A DNA stretch of 19,889 nt, taken from Deltaproteobacteria bacterium (GTDB lineage: Bacteria; Desulfobacterota; UBA8473). Location of the stretch: contig DAOWME010000025.1 in NCBI GenBank assembly GCA_030643245.1, forward strand, positions 1-19,889. Reading direction: 5' to 3'. Position 1 is the stretch's first letter. Each line of letters opens with the position of its first letter. A model generated the notes under the pieces. The model had not been told where the DNA came from. It saw nothing but the letters and a program-made list of their open reading frames with translations, and did not search any database. Below are positions 7,203-13,947 of the stretch, piece after piece. The position numbers and the translations under genes are program-made.

Positions 7203-7979
7203 TCATATTCGTTCTGAAGCGATAATTGCAGCTCCGAGGGCACCGACTATTTGCGGTTCATCAGCGATTAGGAGCTTCGTCCCTATCCTCTTCCCGATCG
7301 CATGAGCAACCCCGGCGTTCTTTGCAACCCCTCCTGACATGATTACCTCTTCCTTCAAACCTACCTGTCCTACCATACCTACTACACGCCGGGCAATAGA
7401 ATCGGCTATGCCGGCGGCAATATCGGCCTTTTTGTGACCCTGAGCAAAGAGTGAAATAACCTCCGATTCAGCAAATACGGTACACATACTGCTCACCTCA
7501 ACATTCTTATCGGACGCAAAAAACAGATCACCCATCTCTCCTATATCAACAGAGAGCGCCGATGCCATAACCTCTAAGAATCGGCCTGTCCCGGCAGCGC
7601 ATTTATCATTCATGACAAAGTTGGTCACCCTTCCATTGTCACCGATACCTATTACCTTGCTATCCTGACCACCGATATCAATGACCGTATGAACCCTGGG
7701 AAAAAGCCTTGTGGCTCCCCGAGCGTGGCAAGTTATCTCAGTCACCTGGCCATCAGCCGAGGATATGGCCCCTCTCCCGTAACCGGTACCGAGTATGTAC
7801 CCTACATCTTCTTTTCTGAGGCCGGCTGTCTTGAGAGCATTATTTATAGACTCCTCAGCCGCGCCCTTGTAGTAATGCCCGCTCCGCATAATGTCGTATG
7901 ACAGGATATTATTCCCCCCATCCAATATGACCGTCTTCGTGCACAAGGAACCAACATCCACACCTATCGCTATAGTCAT
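7203..7979 (-). CDS. ATP-dependent activase of a 2-hydroxyacyl-CoA dehydratase / benzoyl-CoA reductase-type enzyme
   Basis: A 258-residue ASKHA-fold ATPase (BadF/BadG/BcrA/BcrD family). The phosphate-binding loop is GVDVGSLCTKTVI (residues 6-18), and DIGGQDSKVI (about 101-110) and GGVAKN (near residue 215) complete the nucleotide site. The two cysteines that in the HgdC homodimer hold one bridging [4Fe-4S] cluster are present at residues 127 (NDKCAAGTG) and 166 (SSMCTVFAE). The protein hydrolyses ATP to push one low-potential electron into the dehydratase/reductase encoded just upstream. Length and the single copy match homodimeric HgdC/FldI activators, not the two-ATPase class I benzoyl-CoA reductases. 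It starts a few bases after the BcrB-like gene and ends in an ATGA overlap. Confidence 0.95.
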   Translation of the reverse strand: MTIAIGVDVGSLCTKTVILDGGNNILSYDIMRSGHYYKGAAEESINNALKTAGLRKEDVGYILGTGYGRGAISSADGQVTEITCHARGATRLFPRVHTVIDIGGQDSKVIGIGDNGRVTNFVMNDKCAAGTGRFLEVMASALSVDIGEMGDLFFASDKNVEVSSMCTVFAESEVISLFAQGHKKADIAAGIADSIARRVVGMVGQVGLKEEVIMSGGVAKNAGVAHAIGKRIGTKLLIADEPQIVGALGAAIIASERI

Positions 7980-7983
7980 CTTC

Positions 7984-9240
7984 TCACCTTCTTCTCGAAT
8001 CTATCATTTCGTACAATGCCTCAAGCCTTGTCTCTATCTGGGCATCCGAAATCATGGCCGGGTCAATCATATCTCCTTCCACGATCACCCCTGGGATCCC
8101 GTACTTCTTGTCTAACACATCTATTACCCCCGGCTGAGAAAGGTTCATAATCCTGCATGTCTTGGAAGAAAACATGACCAGCCCGTCAATTGAGTAATCC
8201 TCTATCAGCTCGCTTATCAAATCCACTGTCCCGTGAGGAGAGAAGTGATAAGTCAGACGGCCTTCACCGTAGTACAGGTCCGCCCACGTCTCAACCGGGT
8301 GTTCAGGATCAATGAGTTCCGGATGCGGGAAGAACTCCCATGGATACCTTCCACAAAGGCAAATAGCACCGTTGGGGGTGAATTTGCGCATAAATTTGCC
8401 CAAAAATGCCCAGGGAAGCCATCCGTCCCAGTATAACCTGTATTTCTCTCCATCCGGGGCTATGGCAGGGATGCCTTTCTCTTTCCTTTCCTGAAGTTCT
8501 TCCAAAAGTCTCTCATAATATGCGATACCGGCCGGGTTCCCCATCAGGTAAAAGACAGGGGCAATGCTTACACCATAATCCCAGAGTGTCCAGCATGCGG
8601 GTTTTGTTTTGAAAAACTCCCAACATTGATTTCTAAGGGTTGCCACCTTCTTGAGTACGGTCAAGATCTCACTCATGCGGTCATAGTCGAAGGGTTTTCC
8701 GCATACTTCTTCAACGGTCGGTATGACGACTTCTTTGAACTGCCTGTAAACAAATTCTCTAAGCCTCGGCTGGTCTTTCAGGTCGTATACACTGGGGAGG
8801 TCAATGGGTAAAACCCGAATGTCAAATCGCCGATTGAGCCCCTCAGCATAATGGGACATCTCAGGGCAAAGACGGCCCGCCACCATTAAATCGGGCATGG
8901 GCAGTATTGCCTGTGGATTTATGTCGATCCCCCTGGCAACGGCTTCGCCCATTCCCATGTGGAGTCTGTGATATGAGCATGTTTCAGGAAGATCCCCTGT
9001 CATCTCGGCCACTTTTAGCACCTCTTCTCCTGCTCCTATTCCACCACAGTAAGCAGAATACCCGGCCATAAAATGACATTTCATGCCCATGGCGTAAGCG
9101 AATATGAATGTGGGACCGGATGCCCATGCCACCTTTTCTCCTCTTTCCTTGGCTGTCCTCAGGTCTGCCCAGTGTTTGTCCACCAGCGGCCTGATCTCAT
9201 TGGTCGTCTGTAGCCTGTTTACTTTATATTTTACGTCCAT
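7984..9240 (-). CDS. 2-hydroxyacyl-CoA dehydratase / BcrB-like subunit
   Basis: A 418-residue protein of the HGD-D (2-hydroxyglutaryl-CoA dehydratase subunit) family. It contains many cysteines able to bind a [4Fe-4S] cluster: KCHFMAGYSAYCGG (about residue 55-67), ETCSYH, LCPEMSH, AICLCGRYPW and the late SSKTCRIMN. With its partner it would accept the activase electron and use ketyl-radical chemistry to dehydrate a 2-hydroxyacyl-CoA or reduce an aromatic acyl-CoA. Its length fits LcdA/FldB-like as well as BcrB-like subunits, so sequence reading alone does not settle the reaction. The start codon overlaps the stop of the upstream subunit (TAATG), which indicates tight co-translation. Confidence 0.92.
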   Translation of the reverse strand: MDVKYKVNRLQTTNEIRPLVDKHWADLRTAKERGEKVAWASGPTFIFAYAMGMKCHFMAGYSAYCGGIGAGEEVLKVAEMTGDLPETCSYHRLHMGMGEAVARGIDINPQAILPMPDLMVAGRLCPEMSHYAEGLNRRFDIRVLPIDLPSVYDLKDQPRLREFVYRQFKEVVIPTVEEVCGKPFDYDRMSEILTVLKKVATLRNQCWEFFKTKPACWTLWDYGVSIAPVFYLMGNPAGIAYYERLLEELQERKEKGIPAIAPDGEKYRLYWDGWLPWAFLGKFMRKFTPNGAICLCGRYPWEFFPHPELIDPEHPVETWADLYYGEGRLTYHFSPHGTVDLISELIEDYSIDGLVMFSSKTCRIMNLSQPGVIDVLDKKYGIPGVIVEGDMIDPAMISDAQIETRLEALYEMIDSRRR

Positions 9241-10382
9241 TACACCCCCCCTATTATCTCTACGAATGATTGCAACCTGGTTTTTATGGCCTCCAGAGTA
9301 ATGATCTCATGTTCCATCTCTATCATTATCGCATTTATCCCCTCTTTTTCCATCTTGCTCTTGAAGTCGGGATAATAACAGGCGTGCGGAGGACAATACT
9401 TCACGATGATACTGATTATACCCCTGGCATCATTATCCCGCATCTTCTTTATTGCCTCATCGCCCCAATGGACCTGCCAAACGCCTTTGGTCGGACAGAC
9501 TGGGGTTCTGGTAAGATAACGATCAGCAAGGGCACCCAGGGGGCTGCCATCAAGATTGACTTGGTTTGCGAAGTACCTTGAACCGATATATAGATCATCG
9601 TCCGGGATAATCATGCCCAGATCTTCAATCAAGTCAAGGATGTCAAATTGCAGGGTCTGACAGAGGCAGCCAACAGGGATGACCCGGATCTTGTCTTTCT
9701 CCGGCTCAACGGTCTTCGCCTCCATACCTTTGATAAGCTCTGTCAGTAGTTTATTATGGTCTTCCTTAAGCATAAACATACTCGACCATACTATCTGCAT
9801 CACCTCTCTTGCCTTCAATATTTCCGGTTTTTCTCTCCGTATTTCATAAACCCTTTCGAGAAGGCCCCGGTTCTTGTTATATATTTCTATACTCTTATTG
9901 AGGTTATCATCACTTATCTTCTTACCGGTAAACTCTTCTAAGGATGTCTTAAAGCCCTCCAGTTCCGTTATTGTAAAATCCCGCATCACATCCCCCGGAT
10001 AGAGGGCCGGAAGATATAAAACCTTTTGGTAGGATGGTTTGACGTGTCTCTCCATAATAAAGGGAAACTCCCCGGCCTGTAAGCATTGTCTGACATGGAA
10101 GACCATCCCGTCCATGAAACCGAGCTTTCCTCTCACCGCATCATCTACAAAGCTCCTTGTGATACCACAATCATAAGGCGGAACATGGGCATGTCCCCAA
10201 GTAACCGGTTCGTTGCCTCTCCATATGACTACCGGAATTAGATCTGCTGCGTGGATTATCTCGTCCGGTATATGCATGGGGAAGCACCCAATTACCTTCT
10301 TTTCCTTGCGCTCCTTAAGCCCTGCTACATAACCGTACGGATCTGCTGTGATCTCCGCAATCTCAGTCAATACCTTTTCCAT
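9240..10382 (-). CDS. 2-hydroxyacyl-CoA dehydratase / BcrC-like subunit (first gene of the operon)
   Basis: A 380-residue HGD-D family protein, the size of HgdB, LcdB, FldC and BcrC. It opens with the family signature VIGCFPMHIPDEIIHAADLI (residues 31-50), holds further cysteines at PPYDCGITRS, VRQCLQAG, PVGCLCQTLQ, TPVCPTKG and KYCPPHACYY, and ends with EMEHEIITLEAIKTRLQSF, the usual family tail. It pairs with the 418-residue subunit, and together with the activase makes a complete two-component system. AAAGGGG precedes the ATG. As first gene of a seven-gene run it is followed by two acyl-CoA dehydrogenases and two SDRs, which suggests beta-oxidation-like processing of the product. Confidence 0.92.
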   Translation of the reverse strand: MEKVLTEIAEITADPYGYVAGLKERKEKKVIGCFPMHIPDEIIHAADLIPVVIWRGNEPVTWGHAHVPPYDCGITRSFVDDAVRGKLGFMDGMVFHVRQCLQAGEFPFIMERHVKPSYQKVLYLPALYPGDVMRDFTITELEGFKTSLEEFTGKKISDDNLNKSIEIYNKNRGLLERVYEIRREKPEILKAREVMQIVWSSMFMLKEDHNKLLTELIKGMEAKTVEPEKDKIRVIPVGCLCQTLQFDILDLIEDLGMIIPDDDLYIGSRYFANQVNLDGSPLGALADRYLTRTPVCPTKGVWQVHWGDEAIKKMRDNDARGIISIIVKYCPPHACYYPDFKSKMEKEGINAIMIEMEHEIITLEAIKTRLQSFVEIIGGV

Positions 10383-10455
10383 GCTACACCCCTTTCCTGT
10401 CCCTCTAGGTTAGCGTCCTATCAGCCACCTTGAGAAAAAGATCAAATCTCTTTTC

Positions 10456-10479
10456 ATTATAGATGTTATAAAATATAAC
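10456..10479 (-). promoter_or_regulatory. Operator-like palindrome with a -10-like hexamer
   Basis: Gttata-aaa-tataac (10465-10479) is a perfect 6-bp-arm palindrome about 85 bp upstream of the first operon gene. On the minus strand a TATAAT hexamer (10456-10461) follows it. No good -35 box was found at the right distance, so a regulator-dependent promoter is possible. The palindrome also covers the end of the gene remnant at 10466-10660, so its position could be accidental. Confidence 0.3.
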
Positions 10480-10660
10480 CTTTCCTCATCTGATGTTCAG
10501 CAATTACGATCATGTTTCTGCCTGCCCCTGCCGAACCACGGTTTGCCAAGACCGGAACTGCCGGACTGTCCATACCCCACTTGACATGCATGAGTACTTT
10601 ATCTAAATTAAGAGGCAGCGTCAACAATTTTATGCAGAATTGTATGCCAAATTGTAATTC
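10466..10660 (-). pseudogene. C-terminal remnant of an unidentified gene cut by a miniature element
   Basis: On the minus strand 64 codons stay open from the edge of the miniature element (10661) to a TAA at 10466-10468. The composition looks protein-like (VKWGMDSPAVPVLANRGSAG, then AGRNMIVIAEHQMRKGY). I do not recognise the family. The frame closes at exactly the element boundary, which fits a gene interrupted by that insertion. A matching upstream half was not found on the far side. It could also be a chance open stretch. Confidence 0.35.
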
Positions 10661-10850
10661 TTAGGGGCGGGGCCGAAATAACTTCCTCAAATTGGCGCTC
10701 AGATTTAGGTTAGATTTGTTCGATCTGAAAGCACAAAACCGCAGGAATAGTCTGACCTATTTCGAGGATTTTGTGCTTGAAGATCGGGCAAAGATGGCCT
10801 GAAGATGAGATGCATAGATGGGGAAGTTATTTCGGCCCCGCCCCTTAGGG
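10661..10850. mobile_element. Miniature inverted-repeat element related to the ISAzo13-like ends
   Basis: Near-perfect 24-bp inverted ends: aggggcggggccgaaataac at the left (from 10663) and ggaagttatttcggccccgc at the right (from 10822). TTA on both sides may be a 3-bp target duplication. Inside is a hairpin of about 30-bp arms (10721-10750 and 10757-10786, with cgatct/agatcg at the tips and aagcacaaaa/ttttgtgctt). No gene is present. The ends match the sequence next to the ISAzo13-like transposase fragment (682-707), so it was probably moved in trans by such an enzyme. Confidence 0.8.
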
Positions 10851-11306
10851 ACGAGTAACCGATAAGGATCGAGAAACATCCTGTTAATGAAGAGCTTAGT
10901 AATAATCAGATTTACCGATTGCTGACGAATCTTCTTGAAAATACTCGTTCCTTTTGATAAAGTAATTCCTTATGTTGTCGGTTGCATCTTCCGCATACTG
11001 TTTTTCGTGGCAAGTGCTTATCTCTTAGGGAAAATAGGCTTTTTTCTCCTCTTCAGCTCAGCCTGTACAAATCACCGCGTACTGGTGACACCTCATAGTC
11101 TTTGAATAAACGCTGTCTCCATACTATCTCCAATATTGGCGTATCGGTCTCATAAATCGAGACGTGCCGTCAGAAAAAAGACGACAGACCGCACGGCTTG
11201 AAAGACTCACAAAAAGGATGCAACTTTTGACTAAACTTAATCCCACAGCAGGACGAGCTCTTATGTTCAGTTTAGCGCTTGTCCCGACTGAAAGGAGGGT
11301 TTAACC
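10851..11306. other. Intergenic region upstream of the glycyl radical enzyme
   Basis: About 450 bp without a convincing gene. Short open stretches of about 40 codons exist on the minus strand (for example 10896-11024), but none has a recognisable motif or start. An imperfect hairpin, cgtgccgtc (11163-11171) with gaccgcacg (11187-11195), lies about 110 bp before the start codon and could be an operator. No sigma-54 site with proper GG/GC spacing was found. The promoter of the glycyl radical enzyme gene must lie here or in the adjacent element, but I cannot place it. Confidence 0.5.
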
Positions 11307-13721
11307 ATGAGTACCGTAACCGAGAGATTGAGAGAAGAGGTGTGTGTCAAGACCTTTATCGATGTGTTGTCAGCCGCAGAAAAAGGGGACGACAGGGAAG
11401 CAGCGAGGCCCGAGGTCGAACTCTGTCTAGATAGAGCCCGGCTGATCACAGAGTCCTACAGGGAGACAGAGGGCGAGCCTCAGGTAATCAGACGGGCCAA
11501 GGCCCTGGCAAAAATTCTCAAGAATATGACTATATATATCGGCGATGAGGAACGGATTGTGGGTAATTTTGCAAGTGATCCCAGATCCGTGTCTTGGTAT
11601 CCTGAAGTCTCTGTTAATTGGCTGGACAGGGCACTCAACGATGGATACAAAAATCTCCTCGATGACAGGGGTAAAGAAGAGTTGGAGGAAATTCACCGAT
11701 ACTGGCGTAAAAATTCTATCCAGACCCGATTTGCGGCCGTTCTTCCCAAAGATCTGAAGAGTTATGTACTTTTCAACGGGGCTAGCTTCTGGGGTGGTCA
11801 TGCAAGGGGATTGGTGATACCGAATTATGACAAGTTGTTCCGTGTCGGATTAGCCGGGCTTATGGATGAGGCAGACTGTAGCTTGAAAAATTTGGAAAGT
11901 GACACGCGGGTTCATGCCCGGGACTATTTGGCACAGGGGGATTTTCTGAGAGCAATGATAATAACACTCAAAGCGGCCATCAACTTTGCCCGAAGATACG
12001 CCAGGATGGCCGGTGAGATGGCAGCCACGGAAGATGGGCCCAGGAGACGGTCGGAACTCGAGGAGATCGCACGGATATGTGATTGGGTGCCGGCAAATCC
12101 ACCGAGAACCTTGCATGAGGCCTTGCAGTCCATATGGTTCATCCACTTGATCGTCAATGTCATCGAAGGGCCCCAGCGAGGCTGCGGTCTTAGAGGTGAT
12201 CTGCTCCTCTACCCGTTCTACAAGAAGGATCTGGACGAGGGAAGGATAACCAGAGACGAGGCACAGGAACTCGTAGAATTCCTCATCATAAAATTTGAAG
12301 AGATCGGGTTCCTGGAGGTTCCTGAGGCGGCCCGGATTCAATCGGGCGGAAGCATATTTCAGGCTTTAAATATCGGCGGCGTTGATCGTGACGGGCGTGA
12401 TGTTACGAACGATATGTCGTATATAATCCTCGATGCAGCCAATGCCATGAAGACCCTTCAGCCCAGCCTGGCTCTTCGCTACCACGACGAAACACCCCGG
12501 GAGCTTGTTTACAAAGCAATCGATGTCATCAAAACCGGTATCGGCTACCCTGCCCTCTTCAATGACAAAGTCATCATCCCCCACATGCTCAGCCTGGGGA
12601 TAGGCCTTGAGGACGCTCGGAATTACTCGATTATCGGCTGCATTCAGTGGAGTGTCACCGGCAAGAACATCAGACCTTGTAGAGGTGAAATCGCTCATCT
12701 TTGCCTACCCAAGTGTCTGGAGTTGGCTCTAAATAAGGGAGTTGACAAATTCACGGGTAAACAGATAGGATATGCCACCCCTGACCCTATGGCCTTCAAC
12801 TCTATTGAAGATATAATGGAAGCCTATCTGAAGCAGGTCAACTTCTTCACAGAAAAACAGGTGAGGATTGACGACATCTGCCAGGCCGTGTACGAGCAGT
12901 ATTTCCAGAGGCCGTTCACTTCAGCGCTTCTGGATCGTTCCTTTGAGATGGGAAAGGACCTTACCTCCTGGCGCGATCACTCCTATGCCACGATCATCCT
13001 TCTGGGATCCACAAATGTGGTCGATTCGATCACTGCCATCAAGAAGCTCGTTTTCGAGGAAAAGGCCATTACTATGGAGGAACTGCTCAAGGCGTTGCAG
13101 AACAACTTCGAGGACCGTGAAGAGCTTAGACAGATGCTCATAACCAAGGCGCCAAAGTTCGGTAATGATGATGACTATGTTGACTTTATAGGGAAGGATG
13201 TTCACGAGAGAACGGCCAGGGAACTGAGGAAAACCGTTGATTTCTTCGGGTGGCCGGCCTACGGTGACGGCAGCGGCACCTCGGCCAACTATACCATGGG
13301 TTTCGGTACCGGAGCGACACCGGACGGCAGGAAGGACGGAGAACCTTTTGCCGATGCGATTGTATCTCCGGCCAGGGGCAGGGATACCAATGGTCCCACT
13401 GCCGTGCTCAGGTCAGTATCGAAGATCGACCCGGTGGCAACCCATACACATCTCTTTAATCAGAAATTCCTCCCTGAATTTCTAGACGGGGAATATAAGA
13501 AGTTGTTCGCCGATTACATCGAGTCTTGGGCTGATCTGGGGGTGTACCATATACAATTTAACGTAGTTGACAGGGAAACCCTTGTCGATGCGCAGGATCG
13601 TCCGGAGAGATATCCTAATCTGATCGTCCGGGTTGCCGGATATAGCGCCTACTTTGTAGATTTGGACAGAGGGCTGCAGAATGATATCATAATGCGGACA
13701 GAACAGCAATTGGGATGCTAG
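11307..13721 (+). CDS. Glycyl radical enzyme of the pyruvate formate-lyase superfamily
   Basis: An 804-residue protein with the PFL-type barrel domain (about residues 10-650) and the C-terminal glycine-radical domain (about 690-795). The radical loop reads RVAGYSAYF, with Gly778 as the expected radical site. The thiyl cysteine is Cys445 in SIIGCIQWSV. Dehydratase, C-N lyase and decarboxylase members usually have Cys-x-Glu here (GCVEP); this protein has Cys-Ile-Gln, so the usual glutamate base is missing. The length is nearer to choline lyase and glycerol dehydratase-type enzymes than to benzylsuccinate synthase (about 860). No radical-SAM activating enzyme is nearby. AAAGGAGGG precedes the ATG. 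It is divergent from the dehydratase operon, suggesting one pathway. Reaction unknown. Confidence 0.95.
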   Translation: MSTVTERLREEVCVKTFIDVLSAAEKGDDREAARPEVELCLDRARLITESYRETEGEPQVIRRAKALAKILKNMTIYIGDEERIVGNFASDPRSVSWYPEVSVNWLDRALNDGYKNLLDDRGKEELEEIHRYWRKNSIQTRFAAVLPKDLKSYVLFNGASFWGGHARGLVIPNYDKLFRVGLAGLMDEADCSLKNLESDTRVHARDYLAQGDFLRAMIITLKAAINFARRYARMAGEMAATEDGPRRRSELEEIARICDWVPANPPRTLHEALQSIWFIHLIVNVIEGPQRGCGLRGDLLLYPFYKKDLDEGRITRDEAQELVEFLIIKFEEIGFLEVPEAARIQSGGSIFQALNIGGVDRDGRDVTNDMSYIILDAANAMKTLQPSLALRYHDETPRELVYKAIDVIKTGIGYPALFNDKVIIPHMLSLGIGLEDARNYSIIGCIQWSVTGKNIRPCRGEIAHLCLPKCLELALNKGVDKFTGKQIGYATPDPMAFNSIEDIMEAYLKQVNFFTEKQVRIDDICQAVYEQYFQRPFTSALLDRSFEMGKDLTSWRDHSYATIILLGSTNVVDSITAIKKLVFEEKAITMEELLKALQNNFEDREELRQMLITKAPKFGNDDDYVDFIGKDVHERTARELRKTVDFFGWPAYGDGSGTSANYTMGFGTGATPDGRKDGEPFADAIVSPARGRDTNGPTAVLRSVSKIDPVATHTHLFNQKFLPEFLDGEYKKLFADYIESWADLGVYHIQFNVVDRETLVDAQDRPERYPNLIVRVAGYSAYFVDLDRGLQNDIIMRTEQQLGC

Positions 13722-13752
13722 TTGGTTTACAATCCCAAAATAGTCCTTTTTT
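13710..13752 (+). terminator. Weak hairpin over the end of the glycyl radical enzyme gene
   Basis: Ttgggat (13710-13716) pairs with atcccaa (13732-13738) over a 15-nt loop that contains the stop codon, and a T-run (cctttttt) follows shortly after. The stem is short and the spacing poor, so termination may be partial and the carboxylase may be co-transcribed. Confidence 0.3.
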
Positions 13753-13769
13753 GTGTTCCGGTTTCAGGA

Positions 13770-13875
13770 AAGAGAAACTCGAGGTCTGAAATCTGAACAC
13801 TGACACCTGAAACCTGGAGCCTGGAGCGATACAAGTAAAGTGTAAACTACTTTTTGGTATATATGAAGGATGCCG
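13770..13875. repeat. Degenerate ctgaaa-type repeats and shared mobile-element motif
   Basis: Between about 13783 and 13826 the sequence repeats variants of ctgaaacctgga, a common intergenic slip-type repeat. From 13837 it carries aaagtgtaaactacttttt and then atgaaggatgcc. This is the same pair of motifs seen at 2375-2411 and, in part, at 18220-18241. No gene is seen. Confidence 0.45.
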
Positions 13876-13947
13876 GTCTGTCATAGGATAAATGTTGGAT
13901 ATGAGAAGAGACGCACAACAAGAGAAAATTGAGGAGGACATGAAAGG

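Noticed and set aside
7203..10382. Classical four-subunit class I benzoyl-CoA reductase
   Set aside because: Only one activase of HgdC type is present; the second ATPase subunit and a ferredoxin gene are missing from the window.
11001..11025. Sigma-54 promoter at the tggcaagtgct sequence
   Set aside because: The GC doublet is not at the required spacing from GG, so it does not fit the -24/-12 consensus.
10896..11150. Short minus-strand open stretches upstream of the glycyl radical enzyme as pieces of a gene
   Set aside because: Several frames look mildly protein-like, but no family, start or consistent frame could be recognised.
11307..13721. Benzylsuccinate or alkylsuccinate synthase identity
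   Set aside because: The protein is shorter than those enzymes, no small BssB/BssC-like subunits or activase are present, and the active-site motif does not prove it.
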